NCBI GenBank assembly: GCA_000310025.1
Contig: FN648924.1
Location: forward strand, 1 to 12,145
Origin: Ectocarpus siliculosus
Taxonomy: Eukaryota > Sar > Phaeophyceae > Ectocarpales > Ectocarpaceae
Reading direction: 5' to 3'
DNA: 12,145 nt
Shown in pieces: positions 1-8,560 of this stretch; position 1 is the first letter of the stretch, and every line of letters begins with the position of its first letter. The translations under genes and the position numbers were made by a program. The notes under the pieces were generated by a model, which was not told the DNA's origin, searched no databases, and saw only the letters and a list, made by a program, of their open reading frames with translations.

Positions 1-3000
1 GCACCAACCCTGGTAAGTATCTCTGTTGCGAAAACAAGCCCACCAACCACGGCCGCCACACTCTATTGATGTGTGTGGTTCCGGCATTCGTACTCTCTGA
101 TTTCATGCGTGAATCGCCCACAAGCAACAACCCTGGTAAGTAGCACTGTTGTTGCGAAAACAAGCCCACCAACCACGGCCGCCACACACGATTCATGTGT
201 GTGGTTCCGGCATTCGTACTCTCTGATTTCATGCGTGAATCGCCACACAGGCAACAACCCTGGTAAGTAGCACTGTTGTTGCGAAAACAAGCCCACCAAC
301 CACGGCCGCCACACACTATTTATGTGTGTGGTTCCGGCATTCGTACTCTCTGATTTCATGCGTGAATCGCCACACAGGCAACAACCCTGGTAAGTAGCTC
401 TGTTGCGAAAAACAAGTCCACCAACCACGGCCGCCACATACTATTGATGTGTGTGGTTCCGGCATTCGTACTCTCTGATTTCAGGCGTGAATCGCCACGC
501 AGGCAACAACCCTGGTAAGTAGCTCTGTTGCGAAAACAAGTCCACCAACCACGGCCGCCACACACTTTTGATGTGTGTGGTTCCGGCATTCGTACTCTCT
601 GATTTCATGCGTGAATCGCCACACAGGCAACAACCCTGGTAAGTAGCGCTGTTGCGAAAACAAGCCCACCAACCACGGCCGCCACACACTATTGATGTGT
701 GTGGTTCTGGTATTTACACGTTCTGTATTCATGCGTTAATCGCCCACAGGCACCAACCCTGGTAAGTAGCTCTGTTGCGAACACAAGCCCACCAACCACG
801 GCCGCCACAAACTATTGATGTGTGTGGTTCCGGCATTCGTACTCTCTGATTTCATGCGTGAATCGCCACACAGGCAACAACCCTGGTAAGTAGCACTGTT
901 GTTGCGAAAACAAGCCCACCAACCACGGCCGCCACACACTATTTATGTGTGTGGTTCCGGCATTCGTACTCTCTGATTTCATGCGTGAATCGCCACACAG
1001 GCAACAACCCTGGTAAGTAGCTCTGTTGCGAAAACAAGCCCACCAACCACGGCCGCCACACACGATTCATGTGTGTGGTTCCGGCATTCGTACTCTCTGA
1101 TTTCAGGCGTAAATCGCCACGCAGGCAACAACCCTGGTAAGTAGCTCTGTTGCGAAAACAAGTCCACCAACCACGGCCGCCACACACTTTTGATGTGTGT
1201 GGTTCCGGCATTCGTACTCTCTGATTTCATGCGTGAATCGCCACACAGGCAACAACCCTGGTAAGTAGCGCTGTTGCGAAAACAAGCCCACCAACCACGG
1301 CCGCCACACACTATTGATGTGTGTGGTTCTGGTATTTACACGTTCTGTATTCATGCGTTAATCGCCCACAGGCACCAACCCTGGTAAGTAGCGCTGTTGC
1401 GAAAAACAAGTCCACCAACCACGGCCGCCACACACTATTGATGTGTGTGGTTCCGGCATTCGTACTCTCTGATTTCATGCGTGAATCGCCACACAGGCAA
1501 CAACCCTGGTAAGTAGCACTGTTGTTGCGAAAACAAGCCCACCAACCACGGCCGCCACACACTATTTATGTGTGTGGTTCCGGCATTCGTACTCTCTGAT
1601 TTCATGCGTGAATCGCCACACAGGCAACAACCCTGGTAAGTAGCTCTGTTGCGAAAACAAGCCCACCAACCACGGCCGCCACACACGATTCATGTGTGTG
1701 GTTCCGGCATTCGTACTCTCTGATTTCATGCGTGAATCGCCACACAGGCAACAACCCTGGTAAGTAGCGCTGTTGCGAAAACTAGCCCACCAACCACGGC
1801 CGCCACACACTATTGATGTGTGTGGTTCTGGTATTTACACGTTCTGTATTCATGCGTTAATCGCCCACAGGCACCAACCCTGGTAAGTAGCTCTGTTGCG
1901 AAAACAAGCCCACCAACCACGGCCGCCACACACTATTGATGTGTGTGGTTCCGGCATTCGTACTCTCTGATTTCATGCGTGAATCGCCCACAGGCAACAA
2001 CCCTGGTAAGTAGCACTCTTGTTGCGAAAACAAGCCCACCAACCACGGCCGCCACACACGATTCATGTGTGTGGTTCCGGCATTCGTACTCTCTGATTTC
2101 ATGCGTCAATCCCCACACAGGCAACAACCCTGGTAAGTAGCACTGTTGTTGCGAAAACAAGCCCACCAACCACGGCCGCCACAAACTATTGATGTGTGTG
2201 GTTCCGGCATTCGTACCCTCTGATTTCATGCGTGAATCGCCACACAGGCAACAACCCTGGTAAGTAGCACTGTTGTTGCGAAAACAAGCCCACCAACCAC
2301 GGCCGCCACACACTATTTATGTGTGTGGTTCCGGCATTCGTACTCTCTGATTTCATGCGTGAATCGCCACACAGGCAACAACCCTGGTAAGTAGCTCTGT
2401 TGCGAAAACAAGCCCACCAACCACGGCCGCCACACACGATTCATGTGTGTGGTTCCGGCATTCGTACTCTCTGATTTCAGGCGTAAATCGCCACGCAGGC
2501 AACAACCCTGGTAAGTAGCTCTGTTGCGAAAACAAGCCCACCAACCACGGCCGCCACACACTATTGATGTGTGTGCTTCCGGCATTCGTACCTCTCTGAT
2601 TTCAGGCGTGAATCGCCACGCAGGCAACAACCCTGGTAAGTAGCTCTGTTGCGAAAACAAGTCCACCAACCACGGCCGCCATACACTTTTGATGTGTGTG
2701 GTTCTGGTATTTACACGTTCTGTATTCATGCGTTAATCGCCCACAGGCACCAACCCTGGTAAGTAGCTCTGTTGCGAAAACAAGCCCACCAACCACGGCC
2801 GCCACACACTATTGATGTGTGTGGTTCCGGCAGTCGTACTCTCTGATTTCATGCGTGAATCGCCCACAGGCAACAACCCTGGTAAGTAGCACTGTTGTTG
2901 CGAAAACAAGCCCACCAACCACGGCCGCCACACACGATTCATGTGTGTGGTTCCGGCATTCGTACTCTCTGATTTCATGCGTGAATCGCCACACAGGCAA

Positions 3001-4296
3001 CAACCCTGGTAAGTAGCACTTTTGTTGCGAAAAACAAGCCCACCAACCACGGCCGCAACAAACTATTGATGTGTGTGGTTCCGGCATTCGTACTCTCTGA
3101 TTTCATGCGTCAATCGCCCACAGGCAACAACCCTGGTAAGTAGCACTCTTGTTGCGAAAACAAGCCCACCAACCACGGCCGCCACACACGATTCATGTGT
3201 GTGGTTCCGGCATTCGTACTCTCTGATTTCATGCGTGAATCGCCACACAGGCAACAACCCTGGCAAGTAGCGCTGTTGCGAAAAACAAGTCCACCAACCA
3301 CGGCCGCCACACACGATTCATGTGTGTGGTTCCGGCATTCGTACTCTCTGATTTCAGGCGTGAATCGCCACGCAGGCAACAACCCTGGTAAGTAGCTCTG
3401 TTGCGAAAACAAGCCCACCAACCACGGCCGCCACACACGATTCATGTGTGTGGTTTCGGCATTCGTACTCTCTGATTTCAGGCGTGAATCGCCACGCAGG
3501 CAACAACCCTGGTAAGTAGCTGTGTTGCGAAAACAAGCCCACCAACCACGGCCGCCACACACGATTCATGTGTGTGGTTCCGGCATTCGTATTCTCTGAT
3601 TTCAGGCGTGAATCGCCACGCAGGCAACAACCCTGGTAAGTAGCTCTGTTGCGAAAACAAGCCCACCAACCACGGCCGCCACACACTATTGATGTGTGTG
3701 CTTCCGGCATTCGTACTCTCTGATTTCAGGCGTGAATCGCCACGCAGGCAACAACCCTGGTAAGTAGCTCTGTTGCGAAAACAAGTCCACCAACCACGGC
3801 CGCCACACACTTTTGATGTGTGTGGTTCTGGTATTTACACGTTCTGTATTCATGCGTTAATCGCCACACAGGCACCAACCCTGGTAAGTAGCTCTGTTGC
3901 GAAAAACAAGCCCACCAACCACGGCCGCCACACACTGATTGATGTGTGTGGTTCCGGCATTCGTACTCTCTGATTTCATGCGTGAATCGCCACGCAGGCA
4001 ACAACCCTGGTAAGTAGCTCTGTTGCGAAAACAAGCCCACCAACCACGGCCGCCACACACGATTCATGTGTGTGGTTCCGGCATTCGTACTCTCTGATTT
4101 CAGGCGTGAATCGCCACACAGGCAACAACCCTGGTAAGTAGCTCTGTTGCGAAAACAAGCCCACCAACCACGGCCGCCACACACTATTGATGTGTGTGCT
4201 TCCGGCATTCGTACTCTCTGATTTCAGGCGTGAATCGCCACGCAGGCAACAACCCTGGTAAGTAGCTCTGTTGCGAAAACAAGCCCACCAACCACA
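1..4296. repeat. 123-127 bp satellite array, 35 core units
   Basis: A head-to-tail satellite fills this region. I located the core CAACCCTGGTAAGTA 35 times, the CTGG falling at 10, 133, 260, 387, 512, 636, 759, 883, 1010 and so on to 4255. Spacing is 123-127 bp. The +3 length class comes from an extra GTT in the part reading ACTGTTGTTGCG instead of CTCTGTTGCG. Each monomer has conserved blocks: GCCCACCAACCACGGCCGCC, a CA/TG-rich hairpin, GGCATTCGTACTCTCTGATT, and CGCCACACAGGCAAC. A second monomer type has a diverged 3' half starting TTCTGGTATTTACACG, seen at 705, 1327, 1826, 2702 and 3826. The array runs off the left edge and ends sharply near 4296. All frames show short minus-strand ORFs, but the unit length is usually not a multiple of three, so the frames rotate from unit to unit. 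I read it as non-coding satellite, possibly centromeric, subtelomeric or intronic. Confidence 0.97.
178..211. repeat. Hairpin dyad in satellite monomer (representative copy)
   Basis: In this monomer GCCG-CCACACAC (178-189) can pair with GTGTGTGG (197-204) and CGGC (208-211). The result is a 12-bp stem with a 7-base loop (190-196) and a TTC bulge (205-207). The arms recur in most monomers while the loop varies (GATTCAT, TATTGAT, TATTTAT, TTTTGAT). Copies with GATTCAT offer a second pairing, CGATTCA (189-195) with TGAATCG (236-242). The symmetry is directly visible. Whether it extrudes as DNA or folds as RNA is unknown. Confidence 0.8.
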
Positions 4297-4423
4297 CCCG
4301 TGGCCATTGTGCCCTGCCCTGTGGCCACCCTGCAGGCTTTCAACCCTGTGGACACCCTGTGGGCACCCTGCAGGGTTCAGATTTCCCTACAGGGTTCCTG
4401 TGGGCACCCTGCAGGGACATCGA
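4297..4423. repeat. Degenerate CCCTG-rich repeat between the two arrays
   Basis: After the last satellite block the sequence changes to a GC-rich stretch built from CCCTGTGG and CACCCTGCAGG motifs. Copies of CACCCTGCAGG begin at about 4326, 4364 and 4405, roughly 38-41 bp apart, and contain the palindrome CCTGCAGG. Divergence is too high to define a clean unit. The first CCTTGGTGAGG of the next minisatellite follows at 4424. I see no gene here. Confidence 0.7.
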
Positions 4424-4967
4424 CCTTGGTGAGGTAGGACCTCCACAGGCTTTGGGGGAAAAACCTTGGTGAGGTCCCTCCGAGACGGACCTCCACAGGC
4501 TTTGGGGGTGAAAACCTTGGTGAGGTCTCTCCGAGACGGACCTCCACAGGCTTTGGGGGTAAGGAACCTTGGTGAGGTCTCTCCGAGACGGACCTCCACA
4601 GGCTTTGGGGGTGAAAACCTTGGTGAGGTCTCTCCGAGACGGACCTCCACAGGCTTTGGGGGTGAAAACCTTGGTGAGGTCTCTCCGAGACGGACCTCCA
4701 CAGGCTTTGGGGGTAAGGAACCTTGGTGAGGTCTCTCCGAGACGGACCTTCACAGGCTTTGGGCGTGAAAACCTTGGTGAGGTCCCTCCGAGACGGACCT
4801 CCACAGGCTTTGGGGGTGAAAACCTTGGTGAGGTCTCTCCGAGACGGACCTCCACAGGCTTTGGGGGTGAAAACCTTGGTGAGGTCTCTCCGAGACGGAC
4901 CTCCACAGGCTTTGGGGGTAAGGAACCTTGGTGAGGTCCCTCCGAGAAGGACACAGGTGGCCGGTGG
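4424..4967. repeat. 51/52-bp minisatellite, 11 units
   Basis: The unit core CCTTGGTGAGG begins at 4424, 4464, 4515, 4567, 4618, 4669, 4721, 4772, 4823, 4874 and 4926. The first unit is short (40 bp, lacking the CTCTCCGAGACG part) and the last is cut after CTCCGAGAAGGACA. Most units are 51 bp (17 codons), which keeps frames open on both strands and gives long repetitive ORFs, for example the minus-strand frame spanning 4340-5050. Three units are 52 bp because GGGTGAAAACC is replaced by GGGTAAGGAACC. They precede 4567, 4721 and 4926, and each shifts the frame. Each unit has a dyad, GAGGTC with GACCTC. Coding is possible in principle, but the frame slips and lack of non-repeat flanking protein argue against it. 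Confidence 0.95.
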
Positions 4968-4980
4968 GGCACGTTATGGG

Positions 4981-5011
4981 AGGTTATGCCCGCGCATAAC
5001 CTGCCCAGGTT
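4981..5011. other. Two overlapping small hairpins
   Basis: AGGTTATGC (4981-4989) pairs perfectly with GCATAACCT (4994-5002) around a 4-base loop. Overlapping it, AACCTG (4998-5003) can pair with CAGGTT (5006-5011). Both cannot form at once. GTTAT/ATAAC motifs recur around them (about 4973 and 5026). The function is unknown; the element sits just beyond the minisatellite end. Confidence 0.55.
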
Positions 5012-5102
5012 GAATATACGCTGTATAACCTCTTCATGCTGAGTTACCAACCGCCGGTTTTCTATCGGATTAGGAAATCAATTTTAACCTTGCCTTGTCG
5101 GG

Positions 5103-5198
5103 CTGGCAACCTCGATCCAAAACAAATGGGTGCAAGCTCGCCCGCAGCTGGGTGACAATCACCCCACCCAGCGACGCGAGCCTTCGCGTCGAGGCCAG
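5103..5198 (+). other. Candidate structured element, cloverleaf-like
   Basis: Pairing found by eye gives a closed four-way fold. The outer stem is CTGG (5103-5106) plus CCTCGA (5110-5115) with TCGAGG (5189-5194) plus CCAG (5195-5198), with a CAA bulge. Inside are three hairpins: GGGTG/CGCCC (5128-5132 with 5139-5143, one G-T pair), GCTGGGTG/CACCCAGC (5147-5154 with 5165-5172), and CGCGA/TCGCG (5175-5179 with 5184-5188). The third can extend to 7 bp only by taking two bases from the outer stem. It is not a canonical tRNA: arm and loop sizes differ and no anticodon arm is recognisable. It could be a structured RNA, a transposon end or chance. The strand shown is arbitrary. Confidence 0.35.
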
Positions 5199-5395
5199 AA
5201 ACAATCCCACACAAGGATTACGAAGCACACACACAAGGAAGGAGTACACCACACGAGGATGATTGATTGGGCCATAAACGAAAAAAAATATGGTACTCCC
5301 TCAGGTCCGAAACGTGAGCTCGATCACGTAAGCCGGGGGATCCCGCACGCAGTAAAAAGTACGCCGGGGAGAGGGGCGAAATTATCTCGAAGGCG

Positions 5396-5945
5396 AATGA
5401 CATACATACATACGCGTAGTAAGGAGGAGGTCGGGGGTTCGATCCCCGCAAAACATACTTTTTTCCCCCAAAAAACCAACAAATTATACGCGAAATTTGA
5501 AATTTGAAATTTCGAATTTTCTCTCGAGGGCATAGGCATATGATAAGCGTAGTACGGAGGAGGTCAATACTTCGGTCCCCGGGAAACTTTTTTTTTCTTC
5601 GCAAAACCAAAAATGTAAGCGCGAAATTTATCGCGAAGACGTATGACAAGCGTAGTTCTTGTAAGGAGGAGGTCGCGAGTTCGATCCCCGCAAAAAAAAA
5701 AAAAAAAATTGCCCCCAAAACAACAAATTATGCGCGAAATTTCGAAATTTCCCGCGAAGGCGTAGGCATATGATTTGCGTAGTACGGAGGAGGTCGATAC
5801 TTCGGTCCCCGCGAAAAAATTTTTTCTTCCCAAAACCAAAAAAAGTAAGCGCAAAATTTATCGCGAAGGCGTATGATACGTGTAGTAAGGAGGAGGTCGG
5901 GAGTTCGATCCCCGCAAAACATGTTTGTTTTTTTCCCAAAACCAA
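5396..5945 (+). repeat. Tandem tRNA-like (SINE-like) repeat, five modules
   Basis: Five modules follow one another at roughly 100-135 bp spacing, each with GTAGT...GGAGGAGGTC leading into a tRNA T-arm-like sequence. Type A carries GAGTTCGATCCCCGC or GGGTTCGATCCCCGC (5416-5450, 5652-5691, 5882-5915). Type B carries ATACTTCGGTCCCC (5549-5580, 5779-5811). The order is A-B-A-B-A. TTCGATCCCC resembles a polymerase III B box, and GCGTAGTANGG upstream faintly resembles an A box. The two boxes are much closer than in a real tRNA and no anticodon arm fits between them. Each module is followed by an A or T run and then AAAACCAAAAA and GCGAAATTT blocks. I infer tRNA-derived SINE-like units amplified in tandem. 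Functional tRNAs are unlikely. Confidence 0.7.
5692..5708. repeat. A17 homopolymer
   Basis: Seventeen consecutive A bases follow the third tRNA-like module directly. This could be a retroposon-type tail or simple slippage. Exact length may be affected by sequencing error. Confidence 0.9.
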
Positions 5946-7290
5946 AAAATACTCCAGGAGCATTTACAAGAAAAACACATACACACGTTTAGGCCTCTCC
6001 GAGTGCTTCATTTTTCCAACCTGACGCTTTGCTTACGGTCAACACCAAAGACAACCACGACAATCGAAAATGGCGGTCTACGGCCATACCGTAGTGGCTG
6101 TGCCCTTATCCTGCCATGACCTTCCTCGCGAAAATATCCCGACCCGCCTGTCCCCCAAAAGAGGCTCTGGTGGGCCCGGAAGTGCTTTATGCAGGCTGCC
6201 CCCGACAATACACGTCCTAAAGCAAGCAGAATCATTTTCCACAGCAGCTCAGCCTTGCGGCGTGGCCTTCCGCCCCCATCCCGCACTCCTTGCGCCTCCC
6301 CCGCCCTCTCGCTTGACTCCGCCCAACGAGATCCGCGACTCGAGAAGTCGATAAAAAACAGGAGAAAATCTGTAGAGCACCGGATTGTCATCTACGCGTA
6401 TCCCCATCCTGAGACCTGATTGATTACAAAGTAGGAGCGTGGAATTGCGCAAGGAAGTTGAGGGAGGGGTACCTCGTCAGTAGGGTCCGAGAATCAAAGA
6501 GTGGTCTTAGCCTCCGGATTGTTGTTGTTGCTCCTTGCCTCCAATATGGAGCAATCCCTACGAGTACAGATGGCGCGGACGACTTCCGTGGTCACAGCTT
6601 GGAAGCTACCTATATACCCAAAGAGGGCACACTCTAGGACAAACCAAAGAGAACAACAAAGGACCCAGAAACAAACAGCACGAATGCGAAACAGCCCGTC
6701 GGGCGTAGACGGCAACATATCCACGCCGGCGATGCAACTAAAAAACAGAGCAAAGACAACATGTTTTTATATTATCGGATTACGGTACTCCATGCATGGA
6801 CATCGAATGCCCTGGTAGTCGCAGAAAACGAGGGTAAAATACCAGACCAAGGCGAAACCTAGGACTCCATGTTTCCCACCGAGAATTTTCGAGTACATGA
6901 CGGGGGATCAGGCTCATTGCAAACGGCAACTGGTGCATGCGTGCGTGTGTCAGAGAGGCAAAACAATTTCCACAGTTGTAGGCACGATCCTTTGCCAGTC
7001 CCCCCCCCGTAGCCCAACTACTTCCGATGAAGAACCTAAACGTACGGTGGTATCCTTTCCTTGGCTTGCTCGATGCGAAGCAAAAGGCCATTCAATTGCA
7101 GATTCTTTCCAGCAAACCACAAAACATCGATCGTCCGCGGTGTAGGAGGGAAATGAAACTAAATCACTAGATTGCCGTATGGCTCTAGGTTGCTCTAGGT
7201 TCCCATCTCAGACAACTTGCGGAGGCAGGGGAGACAGAAAGGGTATGCATACGGTCGATCGCATACAACGAACCCGTCGTCACTCACGGC
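5946..7290. other. Gene-poor stretch, no convincing feature
   Basis: I find no recognisable gene here. The best plus-strand ORF begins at an ATG at 6070 (AAAATGGCGG context) and runs 94 codons to 6354. Its composition (proline-, serine- and arginine-rich) and lack of motifs do not support it, and a small hairpin CTACGG/CCGTAG (6078-6083 with 6089-6094) lies inside it. Minor features are a GTT run near 6519, a C9 run at 7000-7008, and a tandem duplication of GCTCTAGGTT at 7182-7191 and 7192-7201. Confidence 0.5.
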
Positions 7291-7851
7291 TCAGGCGATG
7301 GTGTCCCGCAGAACACTGTGGAAGTACTTGTTGAGGAGGTAGTTCGGGTTTCCTGTCAGGTTGCACCGCCACACCGGCCGCTTGCTCCCCTCGTCGACCA
7401 GGCGGCGGGCGGATGTCCCAGTTGTGGAACAGGCATGCATCATATGCACTACGCACCGGATGGCCGAGGCAGGGAAAAACGTAAGGGACGTGCGCATCCG
7501 AAGCATGTCCAAACCGGTCACCGGATCGACCTTGCGCTTGTTGCCAACTCCTGCTGTCACATACTCCACCACCGCCACCCAAATGGTGAATTCTCCCTCC
7601 GGAATGGCGTTGCTGCTATCACCTTGTCTCCAGTCGTTGCTTTGGTGCTCCAAAAAATAGGCCACTTTCCCGAGCGTCGTGCGACCTAGCCCTTGGTTTC
7701 CAGCTCGCTGGTCTTCGGCCTTGAGGTACATCTCGACGTCATTGCCACGCGATGCCGCCGACCGGACCCACGTAGGGGTACCCGCGTCTTTGACCGGCCG
7801 CCACGGATGGTGCCGATTCCAGCACTGACTTCCGCCGGAGCCTGGCCCCAA
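7291..7851 (-). pseudogene. C-terminal segment of a broken, possibly transposon-derived protein
   Basis: This minus-strand frame is open for 186 codons to a TGA at 7293-7291 and has the composition of real protein. From about residue 35 it reads as a mixed alpha/beta domain: VEMYLKAEDQ, then LGKVAYFLEH, FTIWVAVVEYV, LTFFPASAIRCVVHMMHAC, and the end NPNYLLNKYFHSVLRDTIA. Strand-rich modules followed by a short NPxYLLNKYF-like tail remind me of C-terminal regions of large DNA-transposon proteins in algae and fungi. That comparison is from memory and unverified. The first 30 or so residues look less natural, so the true frame probably enters somewhere at 7780-7850 from the segment upstream. An intact start is not evident. 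It could be the last exon of a spliced gene instead of a frameshifted relic. Confidence 0.5.
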
Positions 7852-8324
7852 TGGTTAAACACCACGACCGTCTGACGGACGATCCCTTGGCCTCTGTTCC
7901 TCCAGCAAAAAGGGCACGTCCGCCTACTACATGGCGCCTCCTGCGAGGTCCTACCACACCCAAGCGCATCGTCGTAGTGCTTTTCTAGTTGCTCGGCGGA
8001 TGGCAATGTTTTCGATATCGCCTGCTGCCATGCCGGGGCGTCCAGACCGGTCTCGAGCCGAGTTGGACCCAACCCGGCATCCCACTGTTGGTAACCGTGC
8101 GGCCGCCCCCCCCTTCTTCCCGTCGTGCCGTCTTCCGAGGCTGCTGGAGTCGTCTGCAACGGCAAGATCTTGAACACCTCCTGAAGCACTTCCCGGCAGA
8201 GACGGCCAGCTGTCAACTCCTTCGTGACCTCGACCCCGCCTACGCGACCTTTCGCACTCCACCTGACGGCCTGCAGACTATGGCCCATACCGATACGAGC
8301 ATCTCGGTGAGGTTCGCCCAGGGA
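7852..8324 (-). pseudogene. Middle segment of the same broken protein
   Basis: A second minus-strand frame is open from upstream of 8324 down to a TAG at 7686. Its credible part includes VEVTKELTAGRLCREVLQEV (from about 8230 downward), SAEQLEKHYDDALGCG, a CPFCW motif and RQTVVVFNHWG (near 7870). After VVVFNHWG the frame becomes arginine-rich and less natural while the next frame takes over. Cys-Pro-Phe-Cys may be half of a metal-binding site, but no partner cysteines are clear. No family is assigned. An ATG at 8288 lies in frame, but the frame stays open upstream of it, so it need not be the start. Confidence 0.4.
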
Positions 8325-8560
8325 AAAAAGCGGCTGCCTAGCGCCAAACCAGCAAAATTCAGATCTTCGCCGTCGACTACCTCTGCGTTCATGTATTCCT
8401 CGATGAGTTTGTGCAAATGTCCCAGCCAGGGTGTTACCGTCGCCGACCCGTCGCTCGCTGGATCACCGGCTCCACTGCCGGCTTCACCCGTGGTGTCGTC
8501 ACCTCCGGCATTGCCCTCAAATCCTTTGTCGCACGTACCGCTGCCGCCTGGTGTCGCGAA
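8240..8560 (-). pseudogene. Upstream segment of the same broken protein
   Basis: A third minus-strand frame, open from 8839 to a TAG at 8240, has a credible stretch below about 8560. It starts with a Gly/Asp/Ser-rich linker, then TVTPWLGHLHKLIEEYMNAE, VVDGEDLNFAGLALGSRFF and PWANLTEMLVSVWAI. Above 8560 this frame looks unnatural, and a different frame (8563-8835, 90 codons) is equally open, so the true 5' boundary is unknown. CAG acceptor-like sites lie near 8550. A T6 run on the coding strand (8329-8324, the FF codons) is a place where a one-base slip would enter the middle segment's frame. Confidence 0.4.

Noticed and set aside
63-4208. Many overlapping minus-strand ORFs with repeating CVAAVVGGLVF and NHTHQ peptides in the satellite
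   Set aside because: They result from rotating frames in a repeat whose unit is usually not a multiple of three; all three frames of the same DNA appear in sequence, stops occur irregularly, and there is no non-repeat protein attached.
1-4296. CRISPR array
   Set aside because: The units are long and continuous, with no short repeats separated by unique spacers, and the context is eukaryotic.
4340-5050. 236-codon minus-strand ORF with repeated KPVEVRLGETSPRF peptides
   Set aside because: The 51-bp period keeps frames open on both strands by arithmetic; the 52-bp units change the peptide frame, and no unique flanking domain or splice support is seen.
5416-5915. Functional tRNA genes
   Set aside because: Only the T-arm-like part is recognisable; the A-box-like and B-box-like parts are too close and no anticodon arm or acceptor stem can be drawn.
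6501-6818. Plus-strand ORF with a leucine-rich, signal-peptide-like start
   Set aside because: It starts with GTG and the leucines come from a TTG/CTC microsatellite; there is no further protein signal.
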